A stretch of 64,000 nt of DNA from Bacillota bacterium (GCA_021781745.1 JAJXWH010000024.1:1-64000); one strand, 5' to 3'; shown: positions 7,723 through 19,304, counted from the stretch's first letter. Translations and numbers: made by a program. The notes: generated by a model not told the origin, from the letters alone.

Positions 7723-8134
7723 TTTTATCCCTCTTCATCTCTTTCAAATTTTCTTCCCTAATTATCTCCAAGTATTCTCTATCTCTTTTGAAACAAGAAT
7801 ATCCCAAAATGTAGTCTAAATATTTTTCTTCTAATAAAATTATTTTATCTTTACTTGCTATAAGCAATTCACCGAAAGGATAAATAAAATCATTAATAAA
7901 TGTTAAATGTATATTATCATGTTTAAAATGCTTTTTTAAAATTAACTGTAGATAATCTTCAATTTCAAGTTCCTCTTCCCACTCTAGCTGCCTAGTACTT
8001 AGAATAATAACATCTATATCACTTCTATCCTTATTAAAGGACTCTTCATTATAACTTCCAAATGTAGCAATACAAACAATATCTTTAAGTTTACATAAAT
8101 CTAAATTGCAGCTATTAAGTTTTATTTTATCCAT
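7709..8134 (-). CDS. mntA: MNT-type nucleotidyltransferase antitoxin (MntA-like)
   Basis: This 141-aa minimal nucleotidyltransferase shows the pol-beta-fold signature G26-S27 followed by D39-I-D41 (FGSYNEESFNKDRSDIDVII). The gap between GS and DxD is 11 residues, one more than the usual 10. It should transfer AMP from ATP to the HepT tyrosine and so neutralise it. I start at the ATG (MDKIKLNS) with GGAAGTG eight bases upstream; a GTG five codons earlier is less likely. It is the first gene of the pair, overlapping hepT by 14 bases. Confidence 0.83.
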   Translation of the reverse strand: MDKIKLNSCNLDLCKLKDIVCIATFGSYNEESFNKDRSDIDVIILSTRQLEWEEELEIEDYLQLILKKHFKHDNIHLTFINDFIYPFGELLIASKDKIILLEEKYLDYILGYSCFKRDREYLEIIREENLKEMKRDKSGLL

Positions 8135-8237
8135 CCTAATCACTTCCACATCGACAATTATTATATAAATTTATTATATCATATACTAATAAGTTTATTA
8201 AATGTATTACAATTTTTTTAATTTTGCCTTAATCCAA

Positions 8238-8289
8238 CCAAAAACCATGTATAATCAGGAAAAAATTGTCCTTATACACATGGTTTTTT
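8238..8289 (-). terminator. Terminator of the GH1 gene
   Basis: Minus-strand AACCATGTGTATAA pairs with TTATACATGGTT and is followed by TTTTGG, 17 bases beyond the GH1 stop. Confidence 0.65.
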
Positions 8290-8305
8290 ATTCATAAACT
8301 TTATA

Positions 8306-9784
<1,479 letters not shown>

Positions 9785-9786
9785 CT

Positions 9787-9911
9787 AGTTTATAGTTAAA
9801 GGCAGAAATCCCTCTTAGGGGATTTCCTAAACATATATTTTTAGAAAAGCCTACGGCTTTTCATCCTTCAACTGTAAACTGTTAATTGTAAATTGTTAAC
9901 TGTAAAAAGTT
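9787..9911. repeat. MITE-like intergenic repeat, copy 1
   Basis: This about 125-base element has a left arm rich in AGTTTATAGTTAA, a hairpin GAAATCC...GGGGATTTC, a hairpin AGAAAAGCCTACGGCTTTTC, then TCCTTCAACTGTAAACTG and a run of TTAACTGT repeats. It abuts the stop of the GH4 gene. Related copies occur at 11291-11500, 41291-41426 and 43391-43517, all in the same orientation and all intergenic. Confidence 0.7.
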
Positions 9912-11271
9912 ATTTATTTTCCTCTAATTCTTTTATTTTATCAGCAAACTGAGGCAAATGCTTTTTATGTGCAACTAACATTTCATCTAATAATACCTTT
10001 GCAATTTTTCCACTAGGAACTAATGGATTTATTGTAAATGCATGAAGAGCTTTATTATAGTTTCCTGTAACTGCTGCTGAAATTGTTGTTTCCTCCATAC
10101 CCTTCATTATTTGAACCATTCCTCTTGACGCTGGATCCAATTTTCCAAAATTAATTGGCTCTGGTCCATGGGATGTTATTATACTTGAAACTTCTACTAT
10201 TGAATCATACGGAAGATCTTCTAAAGCTCCATTATTCTTTGTGCTAACTACCATAGTTGTTCTCTTATCATTATAGATTGAAGCAATCAATTCACATGCA
10301 GCATCACTGTAATGAGTTCCACCTCTTTTTGTTAATTGTTCTGGTTTATAATCAAGTTTTGGATCTTTATATAATTCAAATAACTCTGCCTCTGTTTTTT
10401 TAACTACTTCTGCTCTAGTTTCTCCTTTTGAAAAGCTTTCCATTTCTTCTTGTAACATATCATCTGTAATATAATAATATATATGATATGGGCAAGGTAA
10501 AATGCCTAAATCTTTAATTTGTTCATAATTAAATTTAATATCTTTAATGTTAGCAACTCCAGCATCCTTCTTTTCTTCCGCCTTAGCTGGATCATATAAT
10601 TTATCTATTACCTCAGCAGTTTTTTCACTACCTTGTTTATCCCAAACTCTATGCCAGTGAAAATGGTTTAATCCTGCAAATTTGAAGAATAATTCACTTG
10701 ATGGCACTCCTAATTTTTTAGCATCGTCCTCTATACAGTTAATTGGAACATTGCATAATCCAACAGTTCTATCCCATCCACCGTACTTGATAGCTGCTTC
10801 TGTTACCATACCTGATGGGTTTGTAAAATTAACAAGCCATGCATCTGGGCATAATTCTCTCATATCATCTATTATGTCTAATATTACTGGAATTGTTCTA
10901 AATGCTTTAAACATACCTCCAGCTCCGTTAGTTTCTTGTCCAATTATTCCGTGACTTAATGGAATTCTTTCATCTTTTATTCTTGCATCTAAAAGACCTA
11001 CTCTAAATTGAGTAGATACAAAATCTGCTCCTTTAATAGCTTTTCTTCTATCTAAAGTTAAATTAACTTTCCAATCAAGGCCAGCTGCTTTAACCATTCT
11101 TTGAGCCATCGCTCCAACTATCTCAAGCTTTTCTTTTCCATCTTCAATATCTACAAGCCATATTTCTTTAATAGGAAGTTCATCTTTTCTTTTTATAAAT
11201 CCTTCAATTAATTCAGGAGTATAACTTGATCCTCCACCAATAGTAACTATTTTGATTTTCTTTTTTTTCAT
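9910..11271 (-). CDS. GH4 NAD-dependent 6-phospho-beta-glucosidase
   Basis: This 453-aa enzyme belongs to glycoside hydrolase family 4, which cleaves by an NAD+ and Mn2+-dependent redox/elimination mechanism. Visible features are the N-terminal Rossmann loop TIGGGSSYTPEL, the metal-ligand segment GLCNVP with its Cys, the GLNHFHW segment with the ligand His, and NFTNPSGMVTEA. The pattern fits the LicH/CelF 6-phospho-beta-glucosidase branch rather than alpha-galactosidases. I start at MKKKKIKIV because GGGGGATGAG is well spaced; a GTG five codons upstream is less likely. It follows a repeat element and precedes another, so it may be a separate transcription unit from the GH1 gene. Confidence 0.9.
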   Translation of the reverse strand: MKKKKIKIVTIGGGSSYTPELIEGFIKRKDELPIKEIWLVDIEDGKEKLEIVGAMAQRMVKAAGLDWKVNLTLDRRKAIKGADFVSTQFRVGLLDARIKDERIPLSHGIIGQETNGAGGMFKAFRTIPVILDIIDDMRELCPDAWLVNFTNPSGMVTEAAIKYGGWDRTVGLCNVPINCIEDDAKKLGVPSSELFFKFAGLNHFHWHRVWDKQGSEKTAEVIDKLYDPAKAEEKKDAGVANIKDIKFNYEQIKDLGILPCPYHIYYYITDDMLQEEMESFSKGETRAEVVKKTEAELFELYKDPKLDYKPEQLTKRGGTHYSDAACELIASIYNDKRTTMVVSTKNNGALEDLPYDSIVEVSSIITSHGPEPINFGKLDPASRGMVQIMKGMEETTISAAVTGNYNKALHAFTINPLVPSGKIAKVLLDEMLVAHKKHLPQFADKIKELEENK

Positions 11272-11290
11272 AGTCTCATCCCCCACTTCA

Positions 11291-11500
11291 TCAGTTTACA
11301 GTTAACAGTGCACAGTTTATGCCCGCCAGGGTATCCTGTGGACAGTTATGGATGAAGCTCCAAAGAGAAAATTCGAATAACAAAATATAAAATTTTGATT
11401 CTCACTTTTCCCTTTTGGGGATTTCGGAAAATTTAATTTGAGAAAAGCTTGTGGCTTTTCTTCCTTAACTGCTAACTGTTAATTGTTAACTGTAAACTGA
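11291..11500. repeat. MITE-like intergenic repeat, copy 2 (longest)
   Basis: About 210 bases bounded by inverted arms: CAGTTTACAGTTAACAG at the left and CTGTTAATTGTTAACTG plus TAAACTG at the right. Internal AGAAAAGCTTGTGGCTTTTC and CCCTTTTGGGGATTTC correspond to the two internal hairpins of copy 1. It lies upstream of the GH4 gene. Confidence 0.75.
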
Positions 11501-11620
11501 CTTAATTTTCTTTACCTAAAAGATATCATAAATCAATAATAATTACTTAATTTTTGAGATTTTAGTGACACATTCTACTTTTTAGTTATTTGTTTTTTTA
11601 TGTAACAGGTTGTTTTCATT

Positions 11621-11663
11621 AAAAAACACCCATAGAACTAACTTACGTTTGTTTCTATAGGTG
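11621..11663 (-). terminator. Terminator after the deacetylase gene
   Basis: Minus-strand CACCTATAGAAAC pairs with GTTCTATGGGTG and runs into TTTTTT; it ends the HK-RR-deacetylase unit. Confidence 0.75.
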
Positions 11664-11714
11664 ATAATATACTACTTTTGAAACACGTGAGTGCCTTACG
11701 GGGCGCAATTTTAT

Positions 11715-12551
11715 CTATAACTTTTTCGCTTCTCCGCCTTCAATTTCAATAGTCTTCCCTTCATATTCAAACCATATTTTTCTACTTGATGGATTTTTTA
11801 CACATTTACCATCAGCACTAAATATTAATCTGTTATACGCATCAATATATTCATAAATTTCTATATTAGTTGCATACCAAATATTTTTTCTTCCACCGAC
11901 GAATTTACCGAAATCTTCGATTATATGCCAATTATTATTAGCTTCAAATTCATAACTGTGGCCCCATAAATAGAACAGATATGGTGTATGAGACACTTTA
12001 TCTTCTATAAATTTTCTAGTCAAATCTTGAAGTTCTGGTGCATCATGGTGACAAGTTGCAGTTAATCTCATCCAATCTTTAGGAATTCTAAAATCATTTG
12101 TTGATATCACAGTTCTTGCATATACTATTCCACATGCCTCAAGAGCCGCAACAACTTTATCATCAAAGGTACCATAAGGATAGGCCATTCCACGTACAAT
12201 TGTATTAAATTGCTTTTCAAGGTTTTCCCTATCCTGCATTATTTCTTTGACAACTAGATTACTTTGTAACTGTTCAAGAAATGGATGTGTTAGTGAGTGT
12301 ACTGCTACCTCTTGACCTGAATTTATATAAGTTTCTGTAACCTTCTTTTCAGTCATTCTGCGATGAATTTGACCTTCAGGATAAACAGTACCTTCTTCTG
12401 CATACACTCCGCTGTTTAAATTAAAAGTTCCCTTGAGTCCAAATCTATTCATAATTTCAATTAAGTGAACATCTTGTTCTACTCCATCATCATAACTCAA
12501 AGTAAGAGCTTTTGCTCTACCTTCAGGAAATCTTAAAAATATACTTGCCAT
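11715..12551 (-). CDS. NodB-type polysaccharide deacetylase, likely cytoplasmic
   Basis: This 278-aa carbohydrate esterase family 4 protein shows the metal and catalytic motifs SYDDG (motif 1), HSLTHP (motif 2) and AYPYGTFD (motif 3), with LFYLWGHSYEFE near the C-terminus. There is no signal peptide, so it probably removes acetyl groups from imported oligosaccharides rather than from cell-wall polymers. I start at MASIFLRF, preceded by AGGAGTGATAATACT; the longer frame lacks a ribosome site. It follows the response regulator gene by 50 bases and closes the xylan locus, which suggests action on acetylated xylo-oligosaccharides. Confidence 0.82.
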   Translation of the reverse strand: MASIFLRFPEGRAKALTLSYDDGVEQDVHLIEIMNRFGLKGTFNLNSGVYAEEGTVYPEGQIHRRMTEKKVTETYINSGQEVAVHSLTHPFLEQLQSNLVVKEIMQDRENLEKQFNTIVRGMAYPYGTFDDKVVAALEACGIVYARTVISTNDFRIPKDWMRLTATCHHDAPELQDLTRKFIEDKVSHTPYLFYLWGHSYEFEANNNWHIIEDFGKFVGGRKNIWYATNIEIYEYIDAYNRLIFSADGKCVKNPSSRKIWFEYEGKTIEIEGGEAKKL

Positions 12552-12601
12552 AGTATTATCACTCCTATTATTAAGCTTTTCGTACTCTTCATTTATAACT
12601 A

Positions 12602-14188
12602 TCATTTACTACAACAAAATTGTTTTCTATATTGCAGTGGTGTCTTTTCTTTTAATTGAACAAATTTATTTATAAAATAATCAGTATTATTATAGCCAAC
12701 CTTCTCTGCAATTTTATAAATTTTCTCATCACCTCGTTTGAGTAATTCTGCTGCTTTTTCAATTCTATATGCATTTAGGTAGTCTTTAAATGATACATTG
12801 TATTGTTTTTTAAAAATTTGCCCCAAGTATGCACTATTTATATAATATTTTTCACTTAAGTATTTTAAACTTAATTTATCCATGTAATGCTCTGAAATTT
12901 CTTTGTCAATCTGACATAGAATTCCCTGAAATGAGGTTTGTCTTAACTGGCTTAGATATTCCGCAAAAACTAAAGAAAAGTCCTTTAAATGATTTGCACT
13001 TCCTCTACTTATCATTTGTTCAAAAGAAACTGAACTAATATACTGCATTACTTCCTCTTGATCAACTTCAGAATCTAACTCCTTTGCAATATTAATTAAA
13101 TTGCATAATAAATAATTTATATTAATTTTTATAATATCTAAATCTATCTTATATTCTCTAAAACTTGCATAAATTTTATCAACGCACTTTATTATTTCTT
13201 CCTGATTGTTATCTTCAATTTCATGAATTAAATAATCCATGTGTTGTTTTTCCACACTATAGCTTAGTTCCTTTTTCCCAGCTATTTTATCATAGTATGC
13301 AATATTATTACCAATTGAAAAATCAGAAAATAATTTAGCTACAGATGCAGATTTATATGATAATGCTATTTCTTCAATACTATTAACTTTCTGTCCTATA
13401 TAAATGAAAAAATCGTACTTCTGAATTTGCTTCATATGAGTTTTAAAGCTCAATATATATTCATTTTCACTCATTTCCTTTTCTTTAGCTAACCTTTTAT
13501 CATAAATAAAACCAATATCATAACAGCCTTTAGACTGTCCTACATCAATAATTACATTGTAATAATTTTCGCCTAGCCATTCGACCACATTTTTATGAAA
13601 AATTAATTGCTGTTCTCTTTTTTCACTCTCTGATACGCTCATTTCATAATTAATTTCAATAATCATATATCGTAATTCAGAAGAAAAATTCTGGTGCCTT
13701 TTAATATATTCTAGGTTAGTATCATTGCATTTTCCATATATGATTTCATTTAAGTATCTATCATAAATAGCTTTATCTTTTATTTTTTGTATCATATTCC
13801 TTTTTTCCCGCTTAATATGCTCTTCCTTAAACGCACTTAAAACCTTAATTAGTTCTTCTCTATTAATTGGTTTTAAAATGTAATCAGTTACATTGCATTT
13901 TATCGCCTTTTTAGCATATTCAAACTCATAATAACCGCTTAGTACAATAAATTTCACTTCATTTAACATATTACCACGTACATATTCAATTAATTCAAGA
14001 CCATTCATTTCAGGCATTTTTATATCTGCAATTATTAAATTAATATCTTTTACTTCTAACTCTTTAATTGCTTCAATGCCATTTCCAGCCTCTCCAACAA
14101 CTTCATATCCATATTCTTCCCAATCAATTAAAATCTTTAAGCCTTGTCTAATAAATGGTTCATCATCTACTATTAAAACTTTAATCAT
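12602..14188 (-). CDS. YesN-type response regulator, REC plus AraC DNA-binding domain
   Basis: This 528-aa regulator has a receiver domain (residues 1-120) with acidic pair D8-D9, phospho-acceptor D55 (IIADIKMPEMNG) and the switch Lys in DYILKPINRE. A central helical region follows, and the C-terminus has two AraC helix-turn-helix motifs (KYLSEKYYINSAYLGQIFKK and YKIAEKVGYNNTDYFINKF). I start at MIKVLIVDDE, 17 residues into the frame, with GGGGGAG upstream. It lies 16 bases after the sensor kinase gene. In known aldouronate clusters a YesM/YesN pair controls the importer and hydrolase genes, so this pair most likely activates the xylan operon in response to imported oligosaccharides. Confidence 0.92.
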   Translation of the reverse strand: MIKVLIVDDEPFIRQGLKILIDWEEYGYEVVGEAGNGIEAIKELEVKDINLIIADIKMPEMNGLELIEYVRGNMLNEVKFIVLSGYYEFEYAKKAIKCNVTDYILKPINREELIKVLSAFKEEHIKREKRNMIQKIKDKAIYDRYLNEIIYGKCNDTNLEYIKRHQNFSSELRYMIIEINYEMSVSESEKREQQLIFHKNVVEWLGENYYNVIIDVGQSKGCYDIGFIYDKRLAKEKEMSENEYILSFKTHMKQIQKYDFFIYIGQKVNSIEEIALSYKSASVAKLFSDFSIGNNIAYYDKIAGKKELSYSVEKQHMDYLIHEIEDNNQEEIIKCVDKIYASFREYKIDLDIIKININYLLCNLINIAKELDSEVDQEEVMQYISSVSFEQMISRGSANHLKDFSLVFAEYLSQLRQTSFQGILCQIDKEISEHYMDKLSLKYLSEKYYINSAYLGQIFKKQYNVSFKDYLNAYRIEKAAELLKRGDEKIYKIAEKVGYNNTDYFINKFVQLKEKTPLQYRKQFCCSK

Positions 14189-14204
14189 AAATCTCCCCCT
14201 AATA

Positions 14205-16019
14205 TTAGCAATTAGTATTTTCATTTTCTTTAACTGCATGATTGTTTAACTTTAGTTCATCAAGACAAATTTGTATGGTGACTTCTGTACCTTCTCCTAA
14301 TTTACTTTCAATTTGAAATTGCATACTATTATTGCAGTACATTTGTAAACGCATGTAGGTATTAAGAACTCCTGTACTTTTACTATTATTTAGAGTTTCT
14401 ATTTCTGCATTATTAAGTTTTTCCCTAATTGAATTGAGTTGCTTTTTATCCATTCCAATTCCTGTATCTGAAATTTCAATAATTAAATTATTATCATATC
14501 TAAATATAGCTACATTAATACTTGCATTATGAGACACTTCTTCAATTCCATGAACGCAAGCATTTTCAACAAAGCTTAAAATAGACAGTTTTGGAATCTT
14601 TATATTCTTGCACTTTTCCATGACATAAAAACTATAAGATAATTTATCACCAAAACGGTATTTTTGAATTTGGAGATAATTTTCTACAAAACGCATTTCA
14701 TCTTCAATGGCAATATTATCTTCTCCCCAATTTATTGTTTTTCGCAGCAATGCTGATAAATTTTCAATTATTCCAGCAGTCTCAACTTCCCCTTTAATTA
14801 AACTTCTCATACGAATGCTTTCAAGGGTATTAAACATAAAATGAGGATTCACTTGACTTTGGAGTGCTTTTAATTCTGCCTGTTTTTTAGCTAGTTCAAG
14901 GCGTTGTTTTTCTGCATCTCTCTTAAATACCACTTCTATTAGTTCTTTAATCCTTAAAACCATCATATTATAACTTCGAATTAACTTACCTATTTCATCT
15001 TTTCCATAACTATATTCTTCTATTGTGGAAAACTCTTCATTTTCCACTTTTCTTAAATATATATTAAGTAAAGCAATCCTATTACCAATTGAATGCGAAA
15101 TTAAAGCTATAATTATTGTAGGCAGCAGGAGGTTTAATATTATCAATTCAATAAATAATTCTTTTTTTTCAATTATTTTCAAAAATGGGCTTGTTCCTTT
15201 TTCAGTAATCATTATATTCCACTTTTCTTTTGACATCTTAAACTTATAGAAATCGTTTAATTTGACCTTCTCGTCCTTTATGGAGTCTATAGAATCAAAT
15301 TCATCTGCTCCTACACCATCTTTTTGATTAGAAAATAAAACTAAATTTTTATTACATATATATATATTGTCGTCCATTTTTTCATTTAAAATATTATTCA
15401 ATATTACGTTATAATCAACATCTATTCTTAAAATATTTTCATGGGTTTTATCAAAGTTGTCCAATTTTCGAATAATGCTAATTGTCCTAGCCATATTGTT
15501 TATAGATAATTTTTTATCCTCATCGTAAAACACAGATATAGTCATAGCCTCTTTATTATTCTGAAACTGTTTGTACCACTCACTTTCACGTATTTTGGGC
15601 GTTAACTTTACAAAATTATCGCTATCACTTATTGTGCTATTGTCTGTAAAAATTGTAACTTGATATACATGTTGCCGCCCATAGTAATACTTTATTACAT
15701 TGTTTTGTAGTAAAAAAATATATCGGTCATAGTAGGTGAGAAGGCTATCATATCTTTTGTTAATGAAATCATTTAAAGTTATGTCTTTATATAAGTGATC
15801 TGATACTAATACACAATCATCAAATACTGCATCTAAATTATACTTAACTCTATCAATAGAATGCTCCATGTTTATTCTCTGTTCCTTTTCTTCACTATTT
15901 CTTATAGTAACATAGAATATAGAGTTAGTAGCAATCATAGGAACTAAAACACAAACAAGATATATTAGTAATAATTTTGATCTAATACTATAATTATTCA
16001 GTATTTTAAGGTTCTTCAT
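14205..16019 (-). CDS. YesM-type sensor histidine kinase
   Basis: This 604-aa membrane kinase has a first transmembrane segment at about residues 14-34, an extracellular Cache-like sensor region, a second segment at about 285-308, and a HAMP region with RSYNMMVLRIKELIE. The His_kinase block carries the phospho-acceptor in LQSQVNPHFMFNTLESIR, and the ATPase region shows N-box SFVENACVHG and G-box DTGIGM. This is the Firmicutes YesM family, paired with AraC-type receivers. Its ATG follows AGAGGTAATAG. It lies between the xylan catabolic genes and its regulator gene and probably senses a xylan-derived oligosaccharide or a loaded binding protein. Confidence 0.92.
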   Translation of the reverse strand: MKNLKILNNYSIRSKLLLIYLVCVLVPMIATNSIFYVTIRNSEEKEQRINMEHSIDRVKYNLDAVFDDCVLVSDHLYKDITLNDFINKRYDSLLTYYDRYIFLLQNNVIKYYYGRQHVYQVTIFTDNSTISDSDNFVKLTPKIRESEWYKQFQNNKEAMTISVFYDEDKKLSINNMARTISIIRKLDNFDKTHENILRIDVDYNVILNNILNEKMDDNIYICNKNLVLFSNQKDGVGADEFDSIDSIKDEKVKLNDFYKFKMSKEKWNIMITEKGTSPFLKIIEKKELFIELIILNLLLPTIIIALISHSIGNRIALLNIYLRKVENEEFSTIEEYSYGKDEIGKLIRSYNMMVLRIKELIEVVFKRDAEKQRLELAKKQAELKALQSQVNPHFMFNTLESIRMRSLIKGEVETAGIIENLSALLRKTINWGEDNIAIEDEMRFVENYLQIQKYRFGDKLSYSFYVMEKCKNIKIPKLSILSFVENACVHGIEEVSHNASINVAIFRYDNNLIIEISDTGIGMDKKQLNSIREKLNNAEIETLNNSKSTGVLNTYMRLQMYCNNSMQFQIESKLGEGTEVTIQICLDELKLNNHAVKENENTNC

Positions 16020-16190
16020 TCTATTACCTCTTTTTTAATTCATCACTCTCTTACATTCTATGATATAACATTAAACTGCTATAGGCAAATACTTGTTTTT
16101 TGCTAAAATAAGCATTATCTTAGTAACATAAAAACGTCTCTTTACTCAGTTGACTTTAAATATTCATTGTTATTAATTAAATTTACTCTT

Positions 16191-17729
16191 TTATTTTAAA
16201 ATGCTATATCTAAACTCTGAAAATTCAGTGATTCCCCCAATTTCTTTTGTAGAAAACAAAAATAATCCCAAACGGCATCCCACAAACTGATCCATTTTCC
16301 ATACCATATTGTGTGTGATACCTAACTTAATCCATTCTTCTCCATCCTGATAATAAAACTCACACTCGTCTTTATTATTTACGAAATATCCATATGCCTT
16401 AAGCATAACTTTATTTCCCTTTATAGGAACCCTAGCATATTCAACTCCAGGCTCATTGTCTATCAAGTTTCCAATGATAGATTTGTCATCAGTCTCTCTT
16501 GCTAACATTACCAAATAATATTTGTCTTCTTCTTTAGTGAGTGCAATCAACCCGTATGAACTGATCAAGAAGCATAAACCAGCATAATCACCGTTTTTAA
16601 GCTCTCTACCATCTAAATTTACAGTTGCTTCACACGCAGGTCCCATAGCACGTTGTGTTAGTGTATTTACTGCATAATTTAAATTCAGACTTATTTTTCC
16701 TGAATGGATACGATATGTTCCTGGCTTTTCTGTTACTGACCATAAATTATTTGAAGGTGTATGATTCCACTGCCAGATATCTTTTATATGAATCTTGTCT
16801 TTCTCATCCGGTTTATAAATAAAATCATCATCTCCAACAAGCGGTTTATATTTATAATCTAGTCGTGTACTCGGAATCTCAATGTATTCAGGAGCTTTTT
16901 TATCGAATACTGGAAAGTCATTTTCAAAGCGCAGTGGCACAAGAACAGGTATACGGCCAACAGCGCCATGATCTTGAAATAACATTGAATACCATTTTCC
17001 TTCCGGAGTATCTACTATTCCTCCCTGCGCTATACCTGAATTAAAATATCCCATATCATCATCAAAAACCTCTCCTCCAACAAATTCTCCCTCTAGAGAA
17101 TCTGCTACAAAGCAAGCTTGAGTTCTTCGATGATATCCAGATTTTAATATATGAATGAAAAATGCATAGTACTTACCATTAATTTTATAGAAATGAGCTC
17201 CTTCATACCCAAGATAAAACTCTTGCGTCTCCCGCACAATTATTCTATTTATTCCACCTGGTTTAGGACCTGAAAGCTCCTCATCCAATTCTGTGAGATG
17301 AATTTCAGTGTTACCGTAAATAATATAAATTCTGGCATCATCGTCAAATAGTAATGAGCAATCATGATAGAAGCCTTCTATTATTTGTTTTTTCCAAGGT
17401 CCAGCTATATCAGTAGCTGTATACAGATATGTCTTTTGCGTATCATTTGCTACAAAACAAACATAAAATCTGCCCTTATGATAGCGAAGGGAAGCTGCCC
17501 ACATACCCTTTCCATAGATGTGTTTTTCACCTTCTAACTTTTGATCGGGTGTATCATCTAAAGCTTCATATACATAGGTTGCCACTTCCCAATTTATAAG
17601 GTCGTAGGAACGCAATATAACGCCCCCCGGCATAAAATGCATTGTTGTAGTAATCATATAATAAGTATCATCTACTCGTATTATATCCGGATCTGGATAG
17701 TCAGCCCAAATAATAGGATTATTTCTCAT
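16191..17729 (-). CDS. GH43 beta-xylosidase / alpha-L-arabinofuranosidase
   Basis: This 512-aa enzyme has the five-bladed propeller of GH43 (about residues 1-300) and a beta-sandwich C-terminal domain typical of GH43 xylosidases. The likely catalytic Asp is in WADYPDPDI, the pKa-modulating Asp in FYHDCSLLFDDD and the acid Glu in YLGYEGAHFYKINGKYY. There is no signal peptide, so it acts in the cytoplasm on imported oligosaccharides. I start at MRNNPIIW, preceded by GAGAGGAGACTCTAAT; the frame extends 15 codons further upstream into the GH39 stop region. It follows GH39 by 16 bases. Confidence 0.88.
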   Translation of the reverse strand: MRNNPIIWADYPDPDIIRVDDTYYMITTTMHFMPGGVILRSYDLINWEVATYVYEALDDTPDQKLEGEKHIYGKGMWAASLRYHKGRFYVCFVANDTQKTYLYTATDIAGPWKKQIIEGFYHDCSLLFDDDARIYIIYGNTEIHLTELDEELSGPKPGGINRIIVRETQEFYLGYEGAHFYKINGKYYAFFIHILKSGYHRRTQACFVADSLEGEFVGGEVFDDDMGYFNSGIAQGGIVDTPEGKWYSMLFQDHGAVGRIPVLVPLRFENDFPVFDKKAPEYIEIPSTRLDYKYKPLVGDDDFIYKPDEKDKIHIKDIWQWNHTPSNNLWSVTEKPGTYRIHSGKISLNLNYAVNTLTQRAMGPACEATVNLDGRELKNGDYAGLCFLISSYGLIALTKEEDKYYLVMLARETDDKSIIGNLIDNEPGVEYARVPIKGNKVMLKAYGYFVNNKDECEFYYQDGEEWIKLGITHNMVWKMDQFVGCRLGLFLFSTKEIGGITEFSEFRYSILK

Positions 17730-17745
17730 ATTAGAGTCTCCTCTC

Positions 17746-19239
17746 TTATTTTGAATATATATATCCTCTATCACTTTTTTGGTCTACTGGAAAAATTTCG
17801 AAATATGTTAAAGCATTTTTGCTTAGATTTAGTGTAATTGTAACCTTATCTTTATCCACAGCCACTCGCTCAGTAGTAATTAGTGGCATTGAACTTGCAC
17901 GAAGTAATGCATTCTGTGCTGGTGTCGGACATGCTGGTTCTCCAATATCATGCCAAATTTTAAGTGGATTACAACATGTTTCATCAACAGTTTTAACTAA
18001 TAGACATGACTCTCGGCTCATCGGTAACGTAATATTTAGCTCCAAGTTTTGGTCTGCCTCAATATTTTTTATTAAATTCCATGCAACACCTTTATAACTT
18101 CCACCTTGTGTATGCACAATAATAGATTCTTCAGATCGATGTACACACTCGCCTTGCAGCTCTTTAAAGAATGCAAATGTCCAAAAGGTTGGTTTAGGGA
18201 TTACACCATTAGCAACAAGGCCAAATCCACCATGGAAGGGAGTAAATGGAACTCCATTTTCTTCAAAAATATCTCCAAACGTCCAATAAGAGTATGAGGC
18301 ATTACAATCACCTAAGCTAGAAAGAAGCTTAGCAATATAAGCAGCATTTACATTTTGATCGTGTAATGGACAATTTGGAATGTAAGAAGTATTAAATTCC
18401 GTTATATTAATATCAATGCCTCGATATTCTTCATAGCTATCTACAATACCTCTAGTTATCTGCAATTCTCTAAGTAAGTTCTCTGGCTCACGCAACTCTT
18501 GATATCCATAGTGCCCAATGAATTCCGGCGATTCTGTTGCATAAGCATGTCTTGTCACAAAATCTATGGGCACAAAATTTTCGTGGCAAAAATTCATGAA
18601 ATCCTTCATCCAGTTAACATCATCAACGCCACAAATTGCAGGCCCTCCAACTTTAAATCTTTTATCAAGCTCTTTAATTGCCTTTGCTGTAAACTCATAC
18701 AATTTAAAATATTCTTGCTTGTCTGCATCTTTCCAAAAAACACTTAAATTGGGTTCATTCCATACCTCAATCGGCCATTTTACCACTTCATCTTTACCAT
18801 AGCGTTCAATTAAATGGCTTAATGTTGCCTGAACAAGAGCCTTCCATCCCTCATAACTTTTGGGTGGTGTCACATTTCCTTTCCAATAAAATACCGTTTG
18901 ATCTCCAGAAGCCAGTCTCTCTGGCATAAATCCTAATTCCAAAAATGGGCGTATCCCAAGTTCAAGATAAGAATCCATAACCATATCAAGATACGTAAAA
19001 TTATACTCTGCAGCTATATTTCTAAGATCATCCTTATACTCCTGATAAATTGCCATGTCATCAGAAAACAATCCATGCCCACGAATATGGGAAAAATGTA
19101 TGTTATCCTGAACATATTTTAATTGTTCTTGATAAGCTTTATGAAGTGCAAGTCCCATTCTTCCCGTTCCAATACAAAACAATGCATTATTGTTAAATGA
19201 AATTTTCTTTCCCTTTATTATTGAATAATGCTTAATCAT
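17746..19239 (-). CDS. GH39 beta-xylosidase
   Basis: This 497-aa cytoplasmic enzyme removes xylose from xylo-oligosaccharides by a retaining mechanism. The acid/base is E162 in IEVWNEPNLSVFW and the nucleophile is E281 in INITEFNTSY. The (beta/alpha)8 barrel is followed by a C-terminal beta domain (from about residue 400). No signal peptide is present. It lies between two GH43 genes in the xylan cluster. A short degenerate scrap of a second GH39 gene survives at 27295-27378. Confidence 0.92.
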   Translation of the reverse strand: MIKHYSIIKGKKISFNNNALFCIGTGRMGLALHKAYQEQLKYVQDNIHFSHIRGHGLFSDDMAIYQEYKDDLRNIAAEYNFTYLDMVMDSYLELGIRPFLELGFMPERLASGDQTVFYWKGNVTPPKSYEGWKALVQATLSHLIERYGKDEVVKWPIEVWNEPNLSVFWKDADKQEYFKLYEFTAKAIKELDKRFKVGGPAICGVDDVNWMKDFMNFCHENFVPIDFVTRHAYATESPEFIGHYGYQELREPENLLRELQITRGIVDSYEEYRGIDINITEFNTSYIPNCPLHDQNVNAAYIAKLLSSLGDCNASYSYWTFGDIFEENGVPFTPFHGGFGLVANGVIPKPTFWTFAFFKELQGECVHRSEESIIVHTQGGSYKGVAWNLIKNIEADQNLELNITLPMSRESCLLVKTVDETCCNPLKIWHDIGEPACPTPAQNALLRASSMPLITTERVAVDKDKVTITLNLSKNALTYFEIFPVDQKSDRGYIYSK

Positions 19240-19304
19240 ATATTATCTTCTTACCTTTCTTACTTATATACTCCAAGCATATCACTAAAACTTAGTGTGC
19301 TTGA

